This document shows positions 35,222 through 45,000 of a stretch of DNA of 64,000 nt, piece by piece. Source of the DNA: GCA-2733415 sp964276095. GTDB taxonomy: Bacteria > Bacteroidota > Bacteroidia > Flavobacteriales > Flavobacteriaceae. Positions within the stretch are counted from its first letter, which is position 1. The number at the start of each line of letters is the position of its first letter. The stretch spans positions 930,001-994,000 of the forward strand of contig CAXYDR010000001.1 of assembly GCA_964276095.1 (NCBI GenBank), written 5' to 3'. The translations under genes and the position numbers were made by a program. The notes below the pieces were generated by a model. It did no database searches and was not told the origin of the DNA. It saw nothing but the letters and a program-made list of their open reading frames with translations.

Positions 35222-37450
35222 ATGAAACATATTATAAGTTTACTTGTGCTTTTTATTAGCGTAAGTAGTTTTTCACAACACAAAATATTTGGTAATATAA
35301 CGGATAAAGAAACATCTGAATCACTTACTGACGTAAATATTTATATCAAATCATTAACCAAAGGGGTTACAACAAATACTAATGGTTTTTATAATATTGA
35401 AAACCTATCTTCTGGAAATTATGAACTTTATATTTCATATTTAGGCTATCAAGATATTCATGAAAATATAGAACTAAATTCAGATCTAAATATTAATTTT
35501 CAACTACGTCCATCTATCTTAGAGCTTGAAGGAGTTCTTATATCCGCTCCATTTCATAAGTTACAGAAAGATAATGTTATGAAAGTAGAAAAAATAAAAA
35601 CATCTGATTTAACAGATGCTAATAACTTATCAGAACAACTGAGTCAGGTTCCTGGAGTAAATCAGATTAGTACAGGTAGCGGAATAGGAAAACCTGTAAT
35701 TAGAGGATTAAGTGGTAATAGAGTACTTGTATATACCCAAGGTATCAGATTAGAAAATCAACAATTTGGAGAAGAACACGGAATTGGAGTAAGTTCATCA
35801 GGAATTGAAAGTGTGGAAATTATAAAAGGACCTGCTTCCCTACTCTACGGTTCTGATGCTATTGGTGGCGTACTCTTTTTAAATCCTGAACTATATGCTC
35901 CACTTGATTCATTAGATATCGATTTTTCGACAAAGTATTTCTCTAATACAAATGGAGTTTCTACAAATTTTGGGATTAAAAAAACTACAGAAAAGGTAAA
36001 ACTTTTAACTCGTTTCTCTTTACAACAACATGCTGATTATCAATTTGACAATACGCGGGTAACTAATTCTCGATTTTCTGAATACGACTTAAAAACTGGT
36101 GTTGGTTTTGGCAACAATAAAATAACTAATGATATACGTTATAACATCAATTTCAGTCGTTTAGGTATTCCTGAAGGGATTGACGCACAAAACAATAATA
36201 TAAAACCTCTTTTACCAAATCAATCAATTGAAAACCATGTAATAAGTTCTCATACGAAGGTCAACTTAAACAAGGGGAAACTTGATATGATTTTTGGTTA
36301 TACTTTTAATAACAGGAAAGAGTTTGAAGAAGAACATCATTATGAAGAGGAAGAAGACCATGATGAAGAGGAAAATGAAGAAGAACATGATGATGAAGAG
36401 CTAGAACCTGCGTTAGAAATGCACTTAAGTACTTTAAACTATAATATTAAATATGAATTACCAAAAGTTAAAGATTTTGAAATAATCATAGGTACTCAAG
36501 GTATGCATCAGAAGAACACGAATTTTGGCTCAGAAACCTTAATCCCTGATGCTTCAACAACTGATATAGGTTTATTTGGAACATCACATTATCATTGGAA
36601 AAAACACGCTATTCAATTCGGGTTACGTTATGATTATAGAAACATTTATATAAATCCAATTAATAAAAACAAAGATTTTAATAGTTTCAATGGCGCTATA
36701 GGATTTAAAACCGATTTCAGTTCAAAAATAACTGGTCGTGTCAATCTTGCAAGTGGGTTTAGAGCACCTAATTTATCAGAATTAACTTCTAACGGAGAAC
36801 ATGAAGGAAGTAACCGTTATGAGATTGGAGATATTAATTTAACTAACGAACAAAATGTTCAATTAGATTTAAATCTAAATTATAAAAGTGATCATTTTGA
36901 GTTTTTTACAAATGTTTTTTATAATAATATAAACGACTACATATACCTTACTCCTACTACAGATTATATTGACAATGCACAAGTTTTTAATTATCTACAA
37001 GATAATGCTTCTCTTTATGGAGCAGAATTAGGTATACACCTACATCCACATCCATTAGATTGGTTGCATATTAGCAGTAGCTTTGAAACAGTAACTGGAA
37101 AGTTGAAAAATGGTACTTATTTACCATTGATACCTGCTAATTCAATACATACTAATTTTACTTTTACAATTTCAAAAAATTCTAAACTGAACACAAATGC
37201 ATTTATTAGTTTAAAAAATGTATTCAAACAACAAAATGTGAGTAACTCTGAAATTGCTTCAAAAAATTACGATTTAGTTAACTTAGGTGTTAATTCAGAA
37301 CTTCAATCAAAAAAGGCTTTATATAAATTTAATATTGGAGTAAATAATCTTTTAAACAAGCAATACATTAATCATTTATCAAGGTTAAAGAATGATGGTA
37401 TTTATAATCAAGGAAGGAACATTATACTTGGTTTAACTATCAAGTTATAG
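35222..37450 (+). CDS. TonB-dependent outer membrane receptor, probable metal (zinc) uptake
   Basis: A 742-residue receptor. Order: signal peptide (1-19), CarboxypepD_reg-like beta domain (about 21-105, with TDKETSESLTDVNIYI), plug (about 118-225, with SQVPGVNQISTG, KPVIRGLSGNRVLVY and GPASLLYGSDAIGG), then a 22-strand barrel to the end. Residues about 365-395 form a loop made almost only of His, Glu and Asp (codons at 36318-36420), much like the loop of ZnuD-type zinc receptors. With the His/Cys-rich protein upstream this suggests zinc uptake. No SusD partner is present. Single terminator downstream. Confidence 0.88.
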   Translation: MKHIISLLVLFISVSSFSQHKIFGNITDKETSESLTDVNIYIKSLTKGVTTNTNGFYNIENLSSGNYELYISYLGYQDIHENIELNSDLNINFQLRPSILELEGVLISAPFHKLQKDNVMKVEKIKTSDLTDANNLSEQLSQVPGVNQISTGSGIGKPVIRGLSGNRVLVYTQGIRLENQQFGEEHGIGVSSSGIESVEIIKGPASLLYGSDAIGGVLFLNPELYAPLDSLDIDFSTKYFSNTNGVSTNFGIKKTTEKVKLLTRFSLQQHADYQFDNTRVTNSRFSEYDLKTGVGFGNNKITNDIRYNINFSRLGIPEGIDAQNNNIKPLLPNQSIENHVISSHTKVNLNKGKLDMIFGYTFNNRKEFEEEHHYEEEEDHDEEENEEEHDDEELEPALEMHLSTLNYNIKYELPKVKDFEIIIGTQGMHQKNTNFGSETLIPDASTTDIGLFGTSHYHWKKHAIQFGLRYDYRNIYINPINKNKDFNSFNGAIGFKTDFSSKITGRVNLASGFRAPNLSELTSNGEHEGSNRYEIGDINLTNEQNVQLDLNLNYKSDHFEFFTNVFYNNINDYIYLTPTTDYIDNAQVFNYLQDNASLYGAELGIHLHPHPLDWLHISSSFETVTGKLKNGTYLPLIPANSIHTNFTFTISKNSKLNTNAFISLKNVFKQQNVSNSEIASKNYDLVNLGVNSELQSKKALYKFNIGVNNLLNKQYINHLSRLKNDGIYNQGRNIILGLTIKL

Positions 37451-37455
37451 TAATA

Positions 37456-37487
37456 AAAATGGGCTTCTAACTTTAGAAGCCCATTTA
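37456..37487. terminator. bidirectional terminator after the TonB receptor
   Basis: Stem AATGGGCTTCTAA / TTAGAAGCCCATT with a short loop, between two convergent genes (7 bases past the receptor stop codon). Confidence 0.9.
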
Positions 37488-37500
37488 ATATGTTACAATA

Positions 37501-37815
37501 CTACCCTATATCTATAATATCACTACTCACCTTACTATCTTTTATTACATATTGATAAATCCATGTTAATGTAAATGTTGGGATAAAGTCTAATCCTGGA
37601 AGTAGTTCTTCAAACAAACTTACAAAACCAGCTATTTTTCCTGTTTTTCCTTTATACATACGTGTCATTATCAATGCTGATAATGGTGCCCATATTACAT
37701 CACCAAATTCACCAATTAAAGGTAGTGTAAATGAAGCCATACCAATAGCATCAAATAAAATACCTAAAGCTAATTTTTTATATTTATCTTTTTTTTCTGT
37801 CTCTGTGGTTGTCAT
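37501..37815 (-). CDS. small membrane protein of unknown function
   Basis: A 104-residue protein with a charged N-terminus (TTETEKKDKYKK) and hydrophobic segments at about 15-35, 37-52 and 60-90 (MASFTLPLIGEFGDVIWAPL, LPGLDFIPTFTLTWIYQYV). The middle loop is MTRMYKGKTGK. I recognise no named domain; similar short proteins are common in Flavobacteriaceae. Convergent with the TonB receptor. Confidence 0.65.
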   Translation of the reverse strand: MTTTETEKKDKYKKLALGILFDAIGMASFTLPLIGEFGDVIWAPLSALIMTRMYKGKTGKIAGFVSLFEELLPGLDFIPTFTLTWIYQYVIKDSKVSSDIIDIG

Positions 37816-38007
37816 TTATAGTTGTTTATTATTGTTACTATTAAAAAAGCAATAAGTATGCCGAAAAACAATCGTTAAATTCACAAAAAACAATCACATA
37901 ATTTATACAGTTCTAAAATTTCATATTTGAAATTTATCACATTGGCAAATCTTCGTTTAATAAAAGAAGTTCATTCTCATATTATTCAAAAATTGTTCAA
38001 TAATCGG

Positions 38008-38088
38008 TATCTTTGAGTTCCTTATTTTTAAGGTTAAATCGAATTTAAACGGTAGTCCTTACCGTGCTAACTATAAAATTAAACAATC
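38008..38088 (+). promoter_or_regulatory. icd promoter -7 box and leader hairpin
   Basis: TATCTTTG (38008-38015) fits TAnnTTTG and lies 74 bases upstream of the ATG. The leader has a G:C-containing hairpin ACGGTAGTCCTTACCGT at 38049-38065, not followed by a T-run, so not a terminator. Confidence 0.5.
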
Positions 38089-40317
38089 ATGTCAGGAAAA
38101 GCAAAGATTATTTACACCAAAACAGATGAAGCTCCAGCTTTAGCAACGCGTTCATTTTTACCAATTGTTCAAGCATTTACTGCTTCTTCAGGAGTAACAA
38201 TTGAAACTAAAGATATTTCTCTTGCAGCAAGAATATTAGCAAATTTTCCTGATTTTTTAACTGATGATCAAAAAGTTCCTGACGCTTTAGCTGAATTAGG
38301 AGAATTAGCAAAACAGCCAGAAGCTAACATTATCAAGCTTCCAAATATTTCTGCTTCTGTACCTCAATTAAAAGCAGCAATTAAAGAACTACAAGAACAA
38401 GGCTTTGCTATTCCTAGCTATCCAGATGATACCGATACTACTGAAGACAAAGCAATTCAAGTTCGTTATAATAAAATTAAAGGTTCTGCAGTAAACCCTG
38501 TGTTACGTGAAGGAAACTCTGATCGTAGAGCACCAAAAGCAGTTAAAAATTATGCTCGTAAAAACCCACATTCAATGGGTGTTTGGAGTTCTGACTCAAA
38601 AACACATGTATCAACCATGAGTGCTGGTGATTTCGCACATAACGAGAAATCTACTACTATTTCAAATGCTACATCTGTAAAAATTGAATTTACTGCTGAA
38701 AATGGAGACAAAACTGTTTTAAAAGATAATTTAGACTTACTAGAAGGTGAAATTATTGATACTACAGTAATGAATAAAAAAGCCTTAATCGCTTTTTTAG
38801 ATGAACAAATAAAAGACGCTAAAGCAAACAATGTATTGTTTTCATTACATATGAAAGCAACTATGATGAAGGTTTCTGACCCAATCATTTTCGGTCATGC
38901 TGTACGAGTATACTTTAAAAATGTTTTTGATAAACATGCAACTGTTCTTGAGGAATTAGGTGTAGATGTTAATAATGGGTTTGGAAACTTATTAGGGAAG
39001 CTAAATGAATTACCTGCTGATAAGCGTGCAGAAATTGAAGCTGATATTCAAACTGCTTATGCTAACGGACCAGGAATAGCAATGGTAGATTCTGATAAAG
39101 GAATTACTAACTTACATGTTCCTTCTGACATTATTATTGATGCTTCTATGCCAGCAATGATACGTACTTCAGGGCAAATGTGGAATACCGAAGGAAAACA
39201 ACAAGATACTAAAGCTGTAATTCCAGATAGTAGTTATGCCGGAATTTATACTGCAACTATTGATTTCTGTAAAAAACACGGTGCTTTTGATCCTACAACA
39301 ATGGGAACTGTTCCTAATGTTGGATTAATGGCTCAAAAAGCAGAAGAATATGGTTCTCATGACAAAACATTTGAAATGGTTTCTAACGGAACTGTCCGTG
39401 TTATTGATACAAATGGAACTACTCTTTTAGAACACAACGTTGAATCTGGTGATATCTGGAGAATGTGTCAGGTAAAAGATGCTCCAATTCAAGACTGGGT
39501 TAAGCTTGCAGTAACAAGAGCTAGAGCTTCTGCTACTCCAGCTGTTTTCTGGTTAGACGAAAACAGAGCTCATGATACAGAATTAATCAAAAAAATAAAT
39601 ACATATTTACCAAATCACGATACAACAGGTTTAGATATCAGAATATTATCTCCAATTGATGCTACTCATTTCACACTAGATAGAATTAAAGAAGGAAAAG
39701 ATACTATATCTGTTACAGGAAACGTATTACGTGATTTCTTAACAGATTTATTCCCTATTTTAGAATTAGGAACGTCTGCAAAAATGTTATCTATTGTACC
39801 TTTAATGAATGGTGGTGGATTATTTGAAACTGGTGCTGGAGGTTCTGCCCCTAAGCACGTACAACAATTCACTAAGGAAAATCACTTACGTTGGGATTCA
39901 TTAGGAGAATTTTTAGCCTTAGCAGTTTCATTAGAACATTTTGGAAATACAAACGACAACTCTAAAGCGTTAGTATTAGCAGAAACTTTAGATGAAGCTA
40001 CAGATAAATTCTTGGATAATAGAAAATCACCTTCTCGTAAAGTTGGTGAATTGGACAATAGAGGGTCACACTTCTACTTAGCTACTTATTGGGCTGAAGC
40101 ATTAGCTAAACAAACAAAAGATACTGATTTGCAAACTTCATTTGCTAAACTAGCTCAAGAATTGGCTTCACAAGAAACTACTATTATCAATGAATTAAAT
40201 AAAGTTCAAGGTAAAGCTGTTGAATTAGAAGGATATTACGCCCCTACTGAATCTTTAGTTGTTTCATCAATGAAACCTAGTAAAACACTAAATAATATTT
40301 TAGCGACTATTGCTTAA
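38089..40317 (+). CDS. icd: isocitrate dehydrogenase, NADP-dependent, monomeric type
   Basis: A 742-residue monomeric IDH (unrelated in sequence detail to the dimeric Icd), converting isocitrate to 2-oxoglutarate in the TCA cycle. The length fits the 740-residue family. Family stretches seen include KIIYTKTDEAPALATRSFLP at the start, EGNSDRRAP with the isocitrate-binding serine and arginines, GTVPNVGLMAQKAEEYGSHD (the NADP area) and GNTNDNSKALVLAETLD. A long leader precedes it and a strong terminator follows, so it is a single-gene unit. Confidence 0.96.
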   Translation: MSGKAKIIYTKTDEAPALATRSFLPIVQAFTASSGVTIETKDISLAARILANFPDFLTDDQKVPDALAELGELAKQPEANIIKLPNISASVPQLKAAIKELQEQGFAIPSYPDDTDTTEDKAIQVRYNKIKGSAVNPVLREGNSDRRAPKAVKNYARKNPHSMGVWSSDSKTHVSTMSAGDFAHNEKSTTISNATSVKIEFTAENGDKTVLKDNLDLLEGEIIDTTVMNKKALIAFLDEQIKDAKANNVLFSLHMKATMMKVSDPIIFGHAVRVYFKNVFDKHATVLEELGVDVNNGFGNLLGKLNELPADKRAEIEADIQTAYANGPGIAMVDSDKGITNLHVPSDIIIDASMPAMIRTSGQMWNTEGKQQDTKAVIPDSSYAGIYTATIDFCKKHGAFDPTTMGTVPNVGLMAQKAEEYGSHDKTFEMVSNGTVRVIDTNGTTLLEHNVESGDIWRMCQVKDAPIQDWVKLAVTRARASATPAVFWLDENRAHDTELIKKINTYLPNHDTTGLDIRILSPIDATHFTLDRIKEGKDTISVTGNVLRDFLTDLFPILELGTSAKMLSIVPLMNGGGLFETGAGGSAPKHVQQFTKENHLRWDSLGEFLALAVSLEHFGNTNDNSKALVLAETLDEATDKFLDNRKSPSRKVGELDNRGSHFYLATYWAEALAKQTKDTDLQTSFAKLAQELASQETTIINELNKVQGKAVELEGYYAPTESLVVSSMKPSKTLNNILATIA

Positions 40318-40338
40318 TATTATTTGAATTATACATAT

Positions 40339-40372
40339 TTAAAAAGCTTCTGACTTATCAGAAGCTTTTTGA
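40339..40372 (+). terminator. terminator after icd
   Basis: Stem AAAAAGCTTCTGA / TCAGAAGCTTTTT with a CTTA loop, 24 bases after the icd stop codon. Confidence 0.93.
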
Positions 40373-40390
40373 TTTTAGTACCTTTACATT

Positions 40391-41212
40391 ATGAAATTCA
40401 CCAAGACTACCGAACAAGATTCCAAGTATAATGATTTAGAAAACATGAATGTTTCTGAACTATTAATTAATATTAATACTGAAGATAAAACTGTTCCATT
40501 AGCTATAGAGAAAGCATTACCGCAAATCGAAAACTTAGTAACTGAAACAGTTATTAAACTAAAAAGTGGTGGTAGAATATTTTATATTGGAGCAGGTACT
40601 AGTGGTAGATTAGGTGTAGTTGATGCATCAGAATGCCCTCCTACTTTTGGAGTATCTCATGATTTAGTTGTTGGATTAATTGCTGGTGGTGATGATGCTA
40701 TTAGAAATGCAATAGAAAATGCTGAAGATGACACTAAACAAGCTTGGGAAGATTTAAAAAATTATAATATTACAGATAAGGATGTTGTGATTGGAATTGC
40801 TGCTTCTGGAACAACGCCGTATGTAATTGGAGGATTAAAAAAATGTAATGAAAATAATATCACAACCGGATGTATCACCTGTAATCAAGATAGTCCATTA
40901 GCTTTAACGGCTAAGTTTCCTATTGTTGTTATTGTTGGACCTGAATTTATTACTGGAAGTTCACGTATGAAAGCAGGTACAGCACAGAAATTAGTATTAA
41001 ATATGATTTCTACAGCTACTATGGTTCAATTAGGCAAAGTAAAAGGAAATAAAATGGTTGATATGCAACTATCTAATGATAAATTAGTTGAACGTGGCAC
41101 ACAAATGATTATGAAATCATTACAGATTAATCACGATTTAGCACAAGAGCTTTTATTAAAACACGGATCAGTTCGTAATGCAACAACATTTTATAATAAT
41201 GAGAACAAATAA
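40391..41212 (+). CDS. murQ: N-acetylmuramic acid 6-phosphate etherase
   Basis: MurQ removes lactate from MurNAc-6-phosphate in peptidoglycan sugar recycling. The 273-residue protein has the SIS fold: IGAGTSGRLGVVDASECPPT (about 66-85), the catalytic Glu region ENAEDD, and GITASGTTPYV-type AASGTTPYVIGGL. It is shorter than Escherichia coli MurQ (about 298), typical of Bacteroidota. The 3' end overlaps the start of the small membrane protein gene by 14 bases. Confidence 0.94.
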   Translation: MKFTKTTEQDSKYNDLENMNVSELLININTEDKTVPLAIEKALPQIENLVTETVIKLKSGGRIFYIGAGTSGRLGVVDASECPPTFGVSHDLVVGLIAGGDDAIRNAIENAEDDTKQAWEDLKNYNITDKDVVIGIAASGTTPYVIGGLKKCNENNITTGCITCNQDSPLALTAKFPIVVIVGPEFITGSSRMKAGTAQKLVLNMISTATMVQLGKVKGNKMVDMQLSNDKLVERGTQMIMKSLQINHDLAQELLLKHGSVRNATTFYNNENK

Positions 41213-41408
41213 AGAAGTATTATCAAAAGGAATAAAATTTATGGCAGTAGCCTTATTTTTTATGTTTTCTGGACCATTTTTATTACACTTAGGCTTTAAA
41301 TTGCGTAATTTCCTAACTATAGGAATCGCAGGCTTGTTTTGCATAGCAGCCATATTACTTACAATGAAAGGCTTACATACAATTATAAAAGCGCTATTTA
41401 ACGATTAA
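41199..41408 (+). CDS. small two-helix membrane protein (DUF6095-like)
   Basis: A 69-residue protein with two membrane helices (about 12-30 and 38-60) and a short basic loop between them. I recall such proteins as DUF6095 and downstream of murQ in Flavobacteriaceae, from memory. The ATG at 41199 overlaps murQ by 14 bases, so translation is probably coupled. Role unknown; it may act in peptidoglycan recycling by association. Confidence 0.68.
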   Translation: MRTNKEVLSKGIKFMAVALFFMFSGPFLLHLGFKLRNFLTIGIAGLFCIAAILLTMKGLHTIIKALFND

Positions 41409-41410
41409 TA

Positions 41411-41914
41411 TTATTTAGAGACTTTAATAGGTGTAGTTGGATTATATCCAAACGTTTTATCTTTAATAACAATTTCAAAAGCAAATAGCAATTGTGATAT
41501 AATTGCATAATGATGGATTGTATGAGAATTTGCTTGAGCAAAAGCAGCATATAAATTAGTAGGTATAGACATTTTGCCTTGCCCTAAGTCATCTATCAAT
41601 TCATATTTTTCTTCTAAATCGTAAGTCGTATAACTTTCTAATTCAGTTAATATTTTTTTTATTTCTGTTTTAGCGCAGTATATATCTATTTCAATAGCAG
41701 TATTACGCTCTCTATCCGTTAAATCGATTAAATAATTATTTAATCCTTTAAATATTGAATAATAAAAATCTAATATATGTCTGACATGTCCACCTATACT
41801 CGAATAAAAAGGTCCGATAGAGTCATCTGTATAAATAGATTCTGGAAGATCTTCTAATAAAATTAGTGCCTTTTCTAATGTGTTTTGAAGTGAAGAAATA
41901 AAGGGTTTATTCAT
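41411..41914 (-). CDS. DinB-superfamily protein
   Basis: A 167-residue helical protein with the DinB metal-binding pattern: histidines in SSIGGHVRHILDFY (about residue 42-45) and in NSHTIHHYAIIS (about 133-137). It has only weak similarity to the DinB-like protein at 1622-2140, so the two are distant relatives. Convergent with the murQ unit with 2 bases between stop codons and no visible terminator. Substrate unknown. Confidence 0.78.
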   Translation of the reverse strand: MNKPFISSLQNTLEKALILLEDLPESIYTDDSIGPFYSSIGGHVRHILDFYYSIFKGLNNYLIDLTDRERNTAIEIDIYCAKTEIKKILTELESYTTYDLEEKYELIDDLGQGKMSIPTNLYAAFAQANSHTIHHYAIISQLLFAFEIVIKDKTFGYNPTTPIKVSK

Positions 41915-42052
41915 ATAGGATTGAATATAATTAATTTAGCTCAATCTTAGTCCAAAAACTCTAAAAAACTTACATAATGTATTCTTTTTTAATAGAAATA
42001 TTATCGTCTCAAATACAGATTGAAAATGATTCATAGATTAAAACCACTAAAT

Positions 42053-45000
42053 TCATTCAATAATAACCCTTTTAGTTATACTCATACTATCACTTGATGC
42101 TCTAACTAAATAAGCTCCTTTTGCACATTTAGAAATATCTATAAAAAGTTGATTATCGTTTGTTACTATATTTTGATAAATAACCTTTCCTAATACATCA
42201 AAAACACTTACTTCGCAAAACTTAATGCAATCATTGAAAGATAAATTAAATCTTCCATCACTAGGATTAGGGAATAAATCAAGAACAGTTGTATCACTAA
42301 TATCTATACAACTCCCATCTTGAGAGCATTTGTTTGCTAGAATATTTACTGGTCCAAACTTACTTTCACAACTTTCCTCTATAGCATTTAAAGCTGTTAC
42401 TGTAAGAGACACATTATTATTTCCATTAATTATATAAGTATGTGTTGGTTCAAATTCAGTACTAGTATTTCCATCTCCAAAATCCCATAAGTACTGAACG
42501 TCATCCCAGTTATTGGCAAATGAATAATTGATAAATTTGTATGTACAATCACTTATTTTTTGAAGTTCAAACTTAGCATCAATATCACACTCTCGAACAC
42601 AAATATTGTTAATTAATGTGTCTTGAACACCAAACCTTATTGCACAAGAAATATTTGGACTACAACTTGTATCTTTCTCAATTAAAGTATCAATTAAAAA
42701 ATTAGCTCTTCCACAGTACTCATCATCAGTTGTGAAATTAAACATGAAATAAGTATCTCCTGTTGATGGTATTATAAAATTTAAGTTATCAGTAGAATAT
42801 ATACCATCAGGTAAACTAATAGTAACCACTCCTGTTATTTCAGAAATATCAGCATCTGATTGATAATGAACTATAGCTGAAAAATTATTTAATTCAACAT
42901 TTTGCTGTACATCAATAGACAATTGATGAGAATAGTTGTTTAGTGGCTCTAACTCTAAAAATTTAGGGGTAGATTGAAAGTTTATTTCTTTAGTTTCAGT
43001 GCAGTTTGTAATACCATTTACATTAAAGTTAATAGAACTTACTCCATCATAATCACAGGTAGGCCTTAACGTAACTAATAATTGGTAATAATTATTTAAA
43101 TCATCAAATTGATTTGCTATATATCCAGGTAGCACACTATTTGTGTCTTCTAGATTCCATAATTGTCCGCTTACAATATCGATTGGTGATGAAAAACCTG
43201 TAAGAGAACATACCGAATTAGCAGGGTCAATTGCTTCAGATACAGGGTAACGATACTGTACAGACATTTCAAATCCGTCTGGCACATCTATTTTAAAAGT
43301 TGGACTAGTAATACTTGCTTTTTCGTTATTAAATATTTGCACTATATATTGAAAAGAATCACAAAATTGAAGAAGAGAATTATTATCAAAAAGTGGTATT
43401 ACATCCATTCTCAAATTTGATTTTATAATTTCTAACTCCACCTTTTTATTAGTATCTAAAGGACAAATGACTCCATCATTATTCAATATATCATCAGATA
43501 TAGGTCCACAAGAAATACCTGTTTCTATTTCAATATCAATGTTTTGTTCATTAAAATCACAATTATTTAATGTGACATCAATAAATCCTTCCATTTCACT
43601 GTTAGCAGCAATTGGCTGTAGTTTTAGTAACAATGTATTTGTACCATAAATTGCATCAACAATGTCATAGCCATCAATTAAAGAGTTTGTAACCGTTATT
43701 AACTCATCTGGGTACGTAAATTTAATCCAAGGATATATTGCTTGTTGAGAACTTATATTATCAATATCTATCTTATAGCTTGTTATAGGTCCTATTGTTT
43801 GAAAATATGGATTTACTATATCTAATTTTAAATCTCCAGTATTAAAATCACTACCATTACTAACTATCTTTGTAGGATAGTTGGCTTCAATAATTTCTGT
43901 TAAAGATTCATCCGCATATCCTTGTTCTAAATATGATCCAACTACATCTATAGTTTGCCCTTCAGGAAGCGAGCAATCATTTAATGCTAATCGAATTCGT
44001 ACACTACAGTACATAATTGTACTTGTTTTATCAAAAGGACGAAACTCATCAAGTTCCCCATATTCTGAATCATATATTCTAAATACACCAGGATTATCAT
44101 CTACTGAATTAATACTTAAATTTGGGGAACTATATATTCCGCTTACTTCATATCTTGCACTAGCCAAAACTATATTACCATTAACTGCTGCTGGAATTAT
44201 TACCTCTAACGGACCAATGATTTGAATTACATTTCTAAATTCATTTGGAAAATCGTCTTGAAAACCACCTTTAACATGAAAAGATATATAAAAATCTCCA
44301 AAAGTTGAACAGGTAGCAGGAGACCCTCCAAGACCTCCAAAATAATCTAATCCGTATACTTCAAAATAAGCTCCATAATGATATGGTGATTCTGGTAAAT
44401 TTGGGGTTATATTTATCCCGCCTCTAAACTCTTCTATAGAATAAACATCAGGGAAATCGGTATTATTATTAATCGTTTTATTTACTAAAAAAGAACCTGT
44501 AATTTTAACAATATCATATTTATTAACTTGTTGGCCACTTATTGCTATTTCATAAACTGTTTTTATTGAACTACTTAAATCTTCCCTATAAACAAAATCA
44601 CTTGTAACTATAGGATCCGAAGAACCAATACTATATTCAGCTTGTGTCATCGTAAAAATGGGAGTATTTTCAGGATGAGAATACCAAATATACCCATAAA
44701 AAATTTCATCACTTCCTAAATCACAAACCGCTTTACTAACTATTTCCGTACGAATAGTATCAGATGCATAAGCCCCTTTAGTATTTAAGTTTTCGAATTC
44801 ACCACTTTCTACTCCTTCAATCGTAATTTGAGAACCATCTGAATACGTTCCATAACTAGTTCGGATAGCATTAAAGCTGCTAGTTACAATAGGATATGCA
44901 TTAGGACAAGAAGGTATTAAAGGGAAGTAATGTAAATAAACTTCTTTTTCATCACAACCAAGATTTATCTTTTGATCAGGACACTCTGAAAAAGCACCGT

